From assembly GCF_024622195.1 (NCBI RefSeq), contig NZ_JANKBI010000023.1, positions 27,626-91,625 on the forward strand: a stretch of DNA of 64,000 nt, in the 5' to 3' direction. Positions 43,538 to 50,536 of the stretch are shown here, piece by piece; positions within the stretch are counted from its first letter, which is position 1; each line of letters opens with the position of its first letter. The DNA is from Murimonas intestini. Its GTDB lineage: Bacteria > Bacillota > Clostridia > Lachnospirales > Lachnospiraceae. The notes beneath the pieces are model-generated. The model was not told the origin of the DNA. It searched no databases and saw only the letters and a program-made list of their open reading frames with translations. The position numbers were made by a program, and so were the translations under genes.

Positions 43538-43675
43538 AACGTAACTGTTCAGTACCCTCACAGTTACATGCAGAAATCCATTTAAAATCGCTTACAGCGA
43601 TGGGACTTCTGCACTCTTGAATCATGTTCTCACGGTCTGTGCAGTAAATGCACAGACCTGCTGAATAGTTACGTT
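43538..43675 (-). mobile_element. 138-bp miniature inverted-repeat element at the amylase 3' end
   Basis: The ends AACGTAACTGTTCAG and CTGAATAGTTACGTT are inverted repeats with one mismatch. Internal perfect hairpin GTCTGTGCA-GTAAA-TGCACAGAC, and a second with TGCAGAA/TTCTGCA arms. The left 27 bases equal the repeat at 20658-20684 apart from two positions. The right end lies inside the amylase reading frame and supplies its last codons. Confidence 0.75.
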
Positions 43676-45022
43676 AAAACAAACTGCTATACTCCCTGCT
43701 GCCGGAAGGTGTGCCTTTATTTTCCCATTCTGAACCTGGTATTTCTGTCCCGTGAATGCATCTGTACCGTACTCTGCGCTTACAGGTACAGGAATCTCTG
43801 CATCTGCCGGCTTGTCGTCGTTATTGACTGCCGTGATAACAGCCTCTTCCCCCGCTATCCTGGCAAAGGCATACTGCCTGTTTGTCAGCAGCAGCTCTCT
43901 GTAGCTGCCCTCCGTCAGAGCCTTATTCCCTCTGTGCAGCCTGCCGAGAGCCATGATATGCTTAGTCAGCTCTTTGTGGCGGTTTTCCTTTTCACACTCA
44001 TCCAGGATCAGTCTTGGGCGCATGCCTTCGTCATTGGCTCCCTCCTTCTTTCCTTCAATACCCCATTCTGAACCATAGTAAACGGAAGGAATGCCTGGAA
44101 GTGTATATAAAAGTGTATACACAGGATAAACATGTTCCTTATCATTTAATTTACTCATTATCCTGTCAACATCATGGTTATCCACAAATGAATAGAGTGT
44201 CCTGCCCCTGTAGATTCCCCCGTTCTCATCAAATTCCCTTCTGATCGTGTGCGCGATCTCAAAGTAATTGTGATCATTATGCCCTGAATAAAGGCCTTTG
44301 TGGAGCTCATAGTTTGTAGTTGAGTGGAGCATCTCATCATTCACCCATCTGGAATAGTCCCCGTGTATCACCTCTCCCATGAGCCAGAAATCAGGCTTCT
44401 CCTGTGAGGTCCTCCGGCGCATCTCCTTCATAAAGTCAAATTCCAGGCAGTCTGCACAGTCCAGTCTGATGCCGTCTATATCAAATTCACTGATCCAGAA
44501 GCTGATGACATCAAACAGATAGTCCCTCACTGCAGGCTCTTTCAGGTTCAGATTTACCAGCTCATAGCAGTTTCTCCAGGCCTCGTATCCAAATCCGTCA
44601 TTATATGGAGAATTCCATCCAAAGTTAATTCCTTTATACCAGTTTCTGAAGGAAGATCCCTCTCTGTTCTGCTGAATATCCTTAAATGCGTGGAACTCTC
44701 TCCCAGTATGGTTGAAAACCCCGTCCACGACCACCCTGATCCCTTCTTCATGTGCCAGGGAAACAAATTTTTTAAAGTCCTCATTGTCCCCCAGCCTCCT
44801 GTCTACTTTTTTGTAGTCCTTTGTGTCATATCCGTGGGTAGTGGATTCAAATAAGGGGCCAATATATATGGCTGTGCATCCCAAGTCCCTGATATGGGGA
44901 ATCCAGTCAAACAGTTCCTCCATACGGTGAACTGTCTCCTCCTCCCTGTTCTCCTTTGGCGCCCCTAAAAGCCCCAGAGGATAGATATGATAAAATACTG
45001 CTTCATTGTACCAAGTTCCCAT
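43622..45022 (-). CDS. Alpha-amylase family glycosidase (GH13)
   Basis: A 466-residue cytoplasmic enzyme without signal peptide, acting on maltodextrins (cyclomaltodextrinase/neopullulanase-like). Conserved regions: VVVDGVFNHTG, nucleophile Asp in DGIRLDCADC, Glu in WLMGEVIHGDY, and FVDNHDVDR. The C-terminal beta domain ends near SIAVCF. The following NVTIQQVCAFTAQTVRT and the stop codon come from the repeat element at 43538-43675. ATGGAGG gives a ribosome site 10 bases before the ATG. Another repeat element sits 32 bases upstream of the start. Confidence 0.9.
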   Translation of the reverse strand: MGTWYNEAVFYHIYPLGLLGAPKENREEETVHRMEELFDWIPHIRDLGCTAIYIGPLFESTTHGYDTKDYKKVDRRLGDNEDFKKFVSLAHEEGIRVVVDGVFNHTGREFHAFKDIQQNREGSSFRNWYKGINFGWNSPYNDGFGYEAWRNCYELVNLNLKEPAVRDYLFDVISFWISEFDIDGIRLDCADCLEFDFMKEMRRRTSQEKPDFWLMGEVIHGDYSRWVNDEMLHSTTNYELHKGLYSGHNDHNYFEIAHTIRREFDENGGIYRGRTLYSFVDNHDVDRIMSKLNDKEHVYPVYTLLYTLPGIPSVYYGSEWGIEGKKEGANDEGMRPRLILDECEKENRHKELTKHIMALGRLHRGNKALTEGSYRELLLTNRQYAFARIAGEEAVITAVNNDDKPADAEIPVPVSAEYGTDAFTGQKYQVQNGKIKAHLPAAGSIAVCFNVTIQQVCAFTAQTVRT

Positions 45023-45054
45023 TTCTATATGCCTCCATGAATTGTTATTTTCCA

Positions 45055-45197
45055 GTTACTATTCACACGTCACCATCCCTCGAGGTGTTTTCGTGCGTAT
45101 TTTGCACGAAAATCCCGAGAGCCGCAGCGCGAAACGGCGTTTTGGGCCGTTTCTGTGCATCGCGAAGCGTGTTACTGGTCACGGAGTGAACAGTAAC
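45055..45197 (-). mobile_element. 143-bp miniature inverted-repeat element (copy B)
   Basis: Inverted copy of the element at 39942-40084, same length, differing at about ten positions. Its outer end reads GTTACTATTCAC. Flanks ATTTTCCA and ATTTTTAC suggest a partly decayed 8-bp duplication. It lies between the TetR stop (17 bases away) and the amylase start. Confidence 0.85.
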
Positions 45198-45214
45198 ATT
45201 TTTACGCCCGTATG

Positions 45215-45790
45215 TCAGGAATATATTCCATACATAAACTGGTCCACCAGAGATTTCTTTATCTCTTCGTCCATAAACCTGTCTGTGTCACTCTGCTCAT
45301 AGGCAAGCAGGATATAGTGATTCAGGATACCGATAAATCCTATTGCAAACTGCTCCTGGCGTCCTCTCATATTTCCCAGTTTTTCCGATGCCCGCTCAAA
45401 TATACTAACTATCATATTATAAAAATCTGTGATCAGAGGTTTGACCGCCAGATATGCTTCATTTTCCCTTGCTGAATAAAACAACGCCATCATCAGCCTG
45501 CACATTTTATTTTCACGGGCGGCATAATCCAGATAAGCGGATGCCGTCCGATACAGAGTCTGAGGGACATCCCCGTCATAGTAGGAGGCTGCTTCTATCT
45601 TCTCCTTAAGGCAGGCATATTTCGTGCTCATCAGCGTCTCAAGAAGACCGAATTTGCTTCCAAAGTAATAATAGAGTGTGGGTTTTGTGATCCCGGATCT
45701 TTCAGCTATCTCCTGTACGCCCACTGCATCATACCCTTTGGCGTAAAACAGCTCGAGAGCACATTCCAAAATTCGTTCTTTATTTTCCAT
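45215..45790 (-). CDS. TetR-family regulator
   Basis: A 191-residue repressor with N-terminal helix-turn-helix VQEIAERSGITKPTLYYYFGSKFGLLETLM (about 25-54) and an all-helical ligand domain. AAGGAGG precedes the ATG. Its own promoter holds a perfect palindrome, so it is very likely autoregulated. Downstream, the amylase gene on the same strand is separated by repeat copy B, so whether it is part of the regulon is unclear. Confidence 0.9.
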   Translation of the reverse strand: MENKERILECALELFYAKGYDAVGVQEIAERSGITKPTLYYYFGSKFGLLETLMSTKYACLKEKIEAASYYDGDVPQTLYRTASAYLDYAARENKMCRLMMALFYSARENEAYLAVKPLITDFYNMIVSIFERASEKLGNMRGRQEQFAIGFIGILNHYILLAYEQSDTDRFMDEEIKKSLVDQFMYGIYS

Positions 45791-45809
45791 GCTAAGCCTC
45801 CTTTTCTAT

Positions 45810-45838
45810 ATTATACCGTTCGGTATATAATGTGTCAA
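45810..45838 (-). promoter_or_regulatory. Consensus promoter with TetR operator
   Basis: TTGACA, 17 bases, TATAAT, both exact. The palindrome TATACCGTTCGGTATA (45812-45827) covers the spacer and -10. A second, weaker copy TATACCCAACGGTATG lies at 45857-45872. Confidence 0.88.
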
Positions 45839-45886
45839 CAAAAAGCTGCAGGACTGTATACCCAACGGTATGCGGCTCCTGCAGCT
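45839..45886 (-). terminator. Terminator of the TPR/AAA gene containing a second operator-like site
   Basis: AGCTGCAGGA / TCCTGCAGCT, ten perfect pairs, then TTTTTG on the minus strand. The 23-base loop contains the second TATACC-N3-CGGTAT box. Confidence 0.85.
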
Positions 45887-45913
45887 CTTAAATATCTGCT
45901 TATTTATAGGACA

Positions 45914-48838
45914 CTATTTAAAATCTTTTTCAAAAAGGATGATCCTGTCTTCCTCATCATATCTCTTATGGGTGAGGATCATCATAAGCTTGCGCAGGCC
46001 AAAGCGTTCGCTGCGCTTAATAGCGTTATCCACGATCTCTTTTACATCTAATATAGTTACAGGCTGTTCTGCTGACTGGCAGTCCCCGATCTTGTTATAC
46101 AGTGCAAGTATTGCCACCTCATCGATCCTGTAATCCAGGTCATTTGCATACATTTTGCCGAAGGTTACAAGCTCATCATTTGTAAATACAGGTACTGTAA
46201 GTTCTGCTGTGAATTTCTCGGCAAATTCAGGATTATCAGCCATCATTTCCTTTAAGTAGCGTCTCTCATCCTCCAGAATGATCACAAGCCCGTCTGTACG
46301 GAATTCCATAGCCTTGCTCAGCTGTCTGACTGTCTCATCCTCAAGGTCACCTGCCTCCTCAATGATCAGGAACCCTCCCGCTATTTTAGCTACGGTAGAA
46401 GGTATATCCTTTTTATTAAGATCCTCCGCATATATCTTGGCTATTCTGGCAGCTTTCTCACCTTTTTCATGGCTTACGGCCTTTGCAAATTTCATTGCAA
46501 GGGTGGTCCTTCCGCTTCCCTGCATTCCTGTAATCACAAGATTTCCGCTTCTTGAAGTCTTGTCCTGTCTGACCTTTGTGAGAACTTCATCCAGCGCCTC
46601 TAAGATCTGAGGTTCCATACCCTGTACAGCTGCAAAATAGGAAAACAGATATCTCTGAGCGCCTGTCAGGCCTCTCTGCCTTGGCATAACAGATTTATAT
46701 GCCTCCTGTGTTGAGGTAGTGCCTGAAGTATTCCATACACGGTCCTGTTCCGGCTCATCCTCCTGGCTCTCATCCTGTGTATATTCATCCTCATATCCAT
46801 CCTGGCCATGATATGCCGGGGACTCTTCCTCAGCGCTGTCCTCATGGCCTTCCTGATCCTGTGAGGATACCTGCCTGATCGCCTCCTGGACAGCCGCACT
46901 CAGATCCATGGTATTCATCATGTCTGCCCTGTTCTCCTTAGGAGGATGCAGCGATGCATTCTTCAGTATATCTATATCCTTAGAAAGATCCACTGTCTGC
47001 TGGGTGACCGGTGACTGCCCTGTATATCCCAGGGACTGGCCGGCACTTCCGTCCTCATACCCATCTTCACCGCTGTACTCAGAGTCCTCATAATCCTCTT
47101 CACCGTACTCTGCGTCTTCGTAATCATCTTCACTGTACTGCTCATCCTCATATTCGTCTTCGCCGTACTCCGCATCGTCATCGCTGTACTGCTCATCTTC
47201 ATATTCGTCTTCGCTGTACTCCGCGTCTTCATATTCGTCTTCGCCGTACTCCGCATCGTCATATTCGTCTTCGCTGTACTGCTCATCTTCATATTCGTCT
47301 TCGCCGTACTCTGCGTCTTCATATTCGTCATCGCTGTACTGTTCATCTTCATATTCATCTTCGCCGTACTCTGCGTCTTCGTAATCGTCCTGGCTGTACT
47401 CTTCATCATCAGCACCGGATTCATCATCCTGGCTTCCCATAGACATGAGCACGTCGTCAATGGAGAGCTGTCCTGTTATCTGCTCTTCCTCAAATTCAGG
47501 GCCTGCTTCTTCCTCAGGCTCCGGCGTCTGGCTGCCTTCTTCCGTATCTGCAGGAGGCTTTTCAAACATATAATCCTCCTCACTCGTCTCATTTATCCCG
47601 TACTCATCCTGGACAGGCTTTTCGTCTGTGCCGGCATCTTCTGCCGGGGCTGTCTGGCTCTTTAGGTTCTCCGGCATTTCTACCTTTTCCAGAGGCTTAA
47701 TTGTCGTGGGCGCTGCCTTCTTCATGCGTTCTACCGCCTCTTTAGCGCCATTTAAGCTGCCTTCAGCAGCCTCCACTTTAGGAGCGATGATTTCCTCTAT
47801 ATTTTCTTCTTCCGTCGGCACCTTAGCAGCCGCCGTCTCTTCTTCTAATGATTCTATATTAAGAGAGCGAAGCTTCTCCGGGTCATGATCCGGTGTCTTC
47901 TTAATATCTGATACAAGCTCTCTCATGCTCTTTGCCAGTTCAGCCTGAAGCTCAACAGTATCATACCTGGCCTGGCCCGGAGCATTTGGCTTCTCCGGCG
48001 CGTAACCGCTGCTGGCAGTCCCGGCCTCAAATCCCCAGTCATCGTCTATATTCCTGGACGCACTTGCAGCAGCATGATGAGATACTTCATGTGCCAGCTC
48101 TCTCTCTGTCTGCATGATAATATTCTGGGTGAGCGCTTCCTCCTCAGAACTTGGCAGTTTCTGGGCAATCACCTTCTCGATCTGGGGAACAGCTGCTTCA
48201 ACCGCCTCTTCCTTCTCCATTGCAGTCTCAAACCTGCGGTCATAGATAGCCTGCTGCTCAGTTGTGAGCTGGGCATATTTCTGCTTCAGCTCCAGCGCCT
48301 TTATCACGTATGGGCCGCTGTGGAACCACAATACAAGATCATCGCATGTCTCTATACATTTATCTGCGATCCCTGCCTTACTGTACAGCTTGGCCAGCTC
48401 ATAGGCCCACTTCTCTGTGTACTCCCGTTCTTTATATTCTTCAAGAATAGCGATCTGGTCCTCTATGGAAGACCCTCTGCCTTTATATATCTTATATTTT
48501 AAAATATATCTGCTGTTGTCATTGGGAGCTGCATTGATAAAATCTCCGTAATACTCCACAGCCTCATCAAATTCCTTCATTTTAACTGAGATCTCTACCA
48601 GCCTGTACAGAATAGTACGGCTGCCTGATGAGCGTGCAAAGGCTCTAAGAAGGATTTCCCTGGCATCCTCCAGCCTGTCGTTTGCCTCGAAAATTTCGCT
48701 GACCATACAGAGAGTCCTTACATTCCTGACCCTTTTCCACTCAATGGTATCTGCAATATCGGCAGCATTCTTATAATCCTGTTTATCAATTAACTTCTTA
48801 ATCTCTTCCAACTTAAGATTATATTCGTATTTATCCAA
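45914..48838 (-). CDS. TPR / acidic-repeat / AAA-type ATPase protein
   Basis: A 974-residue protein of three parts. Residues 1-210 are TPR-like helices (LEEIKKLIDKQDYKNAADIADTIEWKRV...). A long acidic, disordered middle holds tandem 20-residue units built from EYGEDEYEDEQYS (about 475-600). The C-terminal 230 residues form a small ATPase: Walker A GMQGSGRTTLA, Walker B GGFLIIEEAGDL and an arginine-rich DERRYLKEM, like the CbbX/SpoVK-type AAA fold. No membrane segment. The start is TTG at 48838, five bases after GAGGTGA. The GTG at 48847 lies inside that site. Function unknown. A scaffolding ATPase is the most one can infer. Confidence 0.75.
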   Translation of the reverse strand: MDKYEYNLKLEEIKKLIDKQDYKNAADIADTIEWKRVRNVRTLCMVSEIFEANDRLEDAREILLRAFARSSGSRTILYRLVEISVKMKEFDEAVEYYGDFINAAPNDNSRYILKYKIYKGRGSSIEDQIAILEEYKEREYTEKWAYELAKLYSKAGIADKCIETCDDLVLWFHSGPYVIKALELKQKYAQLTTEQQAIYDRRFETAMEKEEAVEAAVPQIEKVIAQKLPSSEEEALTQNIIMQTERELAHEVSHHAAASASRNIDDDWGFEAGTASSGYAPEKPNAPGQARYDTVELQAELAKSMRELVSDIKKTPDHDPEKLRSLNIESLEEETAAAKVPTEEENIEEIIAPKVEAAEGSLNGAKEAVERMKKAAPTTIKPLEKVEMPENLKSQTAPAEDAGTDEKPVQDEYGINETSEEDYMFEKPPADTEEGSQTPEPEEEAGPEFEEEQITGQLSIDDVLMSMGSQDDESGADDEEYSQDDYEDAEYGEDEYEDEQYSDDEYEDAEYGEDEYEDEQYSEDEYDDAEYGEDEYEDAEYSEDEYEDEQYSDDDAEYGEDEYEDEQYSEDDYEDAEYGEEDYEDSEYSGEDGYEDGSAGQSLGYTGQSPVTQQTVDLSKDIDILKNASLHPPKENRADMMNTMDLSAAVQEAIRQVSSQDQEGHEDSAEEESPAYHGQDGYEDEYTQDESQEDEPEQDRVWNTSGTTSTQEAYKSVMPRQRGLTGAQRYLFSYFAAVQGMEPQILEALDEVLTKVRQDKTSRSGNLVITGMQGSGRTTLAMKFAKAVSHEKGEKAARIAKIYAEDLNKKDIPSTVAKIAGGFLIIEEAGDLEDETVRQLSKAMEFRTDGLVIILEDERRYLKEMMADNPEFAEKFTAELTVPVFTNDELVTFGKMYANDLDYRIDEVAILALYNKIGDCQSAEQPVTILDVKEIVDNAIKRSERFGLRKLMMILTHKRYDEEDRIILFEKDFK
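47050..47412 (-). repeat. Tandem 60-base coding repeats (DEY-rich)
   Basis: About six copies of a roughly 60-base unit encode 20-residue acidic blocks, with small indels between copies (one unit reads SDDDAEYG instead of SDDEYEDAEYG). Long open frames on both strands here are by-products of the periodicity. Confidence 0.85.
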
Positions 48839-48937
48839 CTTGTTCACCTCTTATTTATCCTAAACATACACCGGCCAGATCATCACCGGCCTTATCCCCT
48901 GCTTAACATGCCTGATTCAGGCAATACTTCTCAGGTA

Positions 48938-48966
48938 AGTTTACCATACCTCATTTGGCTTGTCAA
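48938..48966 (-). promoter_or_regulatory. Promoter of the TPR/AAA gene
   Basis: TTGACA, 17 bases, TAAACT on the minus strand, about 90 bases before the start codon. Confidence 0.6.
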
Positions 48967-49072
48967 AACAAACGATAGCGGTTAAGAAAAAACTAATGTT
49001 ACTATATTATCTCAGCTTAGACAATGAATGGCCGGGCAGCCGCAGCTGTCCAGCCATAAATGCTTAGCGTAT

Positions 49073-50425
49073 TTAAAATTCCTTCCTGCCGCGGCAGTCC
49101 GCTATCTCCATCATTTCACGGTACTTGGCTACCGTCCTTCTGGATATCTTCAGGCCCTGTACGGCCAGCAGCTCTGCCAGCACAGAATCGCTGTAAGGTT
49201 TTTTCTTATCTTCATTCTTAATAAGTTCACCAAGCTGGGTTCTGACCTTTACAGCGCTGACGGGATCATCTTTTCCGCTTATACTCTTAGCAAAGAAAAA
49301 GCTTAAGGGAAACAGACCGTAGCAGCACTGCAGGTATTTCTCATTTACTGCCCTGCTCACAGTGGAAACGCTCAGATCCAGCCGCTGGGCGGCTTCTGTC
49401 ATGGTAAATGGGCGAAGCGCCTTATCCCCGGAAGTAAAAAACTCCTGATGCACATCCAGGATGCATTTTGTAATATCCATCAGTGTTGTGTTTCTCCTCC
49501 TGATGTTTTCCTGAAGCTTTCGTGCCTGCCCAAGCTTCTGACAGAGATACTCCTTTGTTTCTTCCGGACATTCCCCCTTCATCATCTGCACATAATCTTC
49601 GTTTATCCGAACCGCCGGATATACGTAGTCGTTTGTCAGAATCTCAAATCCATGGTGAAATTTAACTACGGTAACATCCGGTATGATATATCTGGATATC
49701 CCGCCATTTCCAAATCCCTGGGCCGGCCTGGGATTCAGGCTGCGTATCCGCTTCTGTGCATCCATGACCTCCTTAACAGGTATTTTTAATTCCTTTGCAA
49801 TTAAGGGAAGGTGGTTTTTACCCAGCTGCTCCAGATAGCCGCTCACTATTTTACATTCTGTTCTACATTCATAATCCGCCCTTTTCAGCTGAAGCAAAAG
49901 GCATTCCTTCAGGGAATCGGCACAGATGCCCGCAGGTTCCAGCGTTTTCATGATTTCCAGACAACGCTGTACCTCCTTTACAGATATACCAAGCCTGGAG
50001 GCTGTCTCGTCAGCAGGGCAGGTATAATACCCCCTGTCGTCCAGGCTCTCTGCTATATACTCAAACACCTGCATTTCCCTGTCTGAATATCCCTCTCCGA
50101 TCAGCTGCTGCATCAACGCTTCCTTCAGACCGCTCTCCCTGCTCCCTGAAATATTGTTAAAATCAAAGCCGTCAGCAGCCTTTTTCTCCAGGTGATAGTA
50201 GAAGCGGTTCTGTTCATCCAGTTCAGACAGCCACTCCAGCTTTTTCAGCCGCTCTTCATCCTTATTTTGTGGATACTGTTCTTCTGCGTCAATTAATGGA
50301 TTTTCAAGAGTCTGCTCCCTTATATAATCAGAGAGCTCCTGAGCGCTCATCTGTAATATTTCCACCGACTGGATCATTTCCTGTGAGAGCACCTGCCTCT
50401 GGCTCTGTTCTAAATAAGCTTCCAT
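49073..50425 (-). CDS. rpoN: RNA polymerase sigma-54 factor
   Basis: A 450-residue sigma-54. Region I is glutamine-rich (LEQSQRQVLSQEMIQSVEILQM). The core-binding domain covers about 85-250 (YIAESLDDRGYYTCP, LEPAGICADSLKECLLLQL, LNPRPAQGFG). The DNA-binding part has the helix-turn-helix (MTEAAQRLDLSVSTVSRAVNEKYLQC) and the RpoN box ISRRTVAKYRE near the end. It reads promoters of the TGGCAC-N5-TTGC type and needs enhancer-binding ATPases, one of which is encoded at 59065. GGGGAATAGT precedes the ATG. Upstream promoter TTGCAG-18-TATACT (50487-50516). Confidence 0.95.
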   Translation of the reverse strand: MEAYLEQSQRQVLSQEMIQSVEILQMSAQELSDYIREQTLENPLIDAEEQYPQNKDEERLKKLEWLSELDEQNRFYYHLEKKAADGFDFNNISGSRESGLKEALMQQLIGEGYSDREMQVFEYIAESLDDRGYYTCPADETASRLGISVKEVQRCLEIMKTLEPAGICADSLKECLLLQLKRADYECRTECKIVSGYLEQLGKNHLPLIAKELKIPVKEVMDAQKRIRSLNPRPAQGFGNGGISRYIIPDVTVVKFHHGFEILTNDYVYPAVRINEDYVQMMKGECPEETKEYLCQKLGQARKLQENIRRRNTTLMDITKCILDVHQEFFTSGDKALRPFTMTEAAQRLDLSVSTVSRAVNEKYLQCCYGLFPLSFFFAKSISGKDDPVSAVKVRTQLGELIKNEDKKKPYSDSVLAELLAVQGLKISRRTVAKYREMMEIADCRGRKEF

Positions 50426-50486
50426 ACTATTCCCCGTCCTTTACATCAAAAGTCCTGCTACCTGCCCGTTTCATCTGTCTGTAAAT

Positions 50487-50516
50487 AGTATAAGCCGAAG
50501 GAGCCTCCTTCTGCAA
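50487..50516 (-). promoter_or_regulatory. Promoter of rpoN
   Basis: TTGCAG, 18 bases, TATACT on the minus strand. The spacer carries the palindrome GAAGGAGGCTCCTTC, which could be an operator or a short terminator stem for the gene upstream. Confidence 0.5.
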
Positions 50517-50536
50517 GCCTTTTAGGAATAGATTTG

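Noticed and set aside
47050..47412. Regularly spaced repeats that might suggest a CRISPR array
   Set aside because: The repeats are contiguous, coding and without unique spacers. No cas genes are in the window.
46972..47460. Long open frames on both strands over the acidic repeat region
   Set aside because: They arise from the 60-base periodicity of the real gene, have low-complexity products (STAKTNM..., HIRLRRT...) and no ribosome sites.
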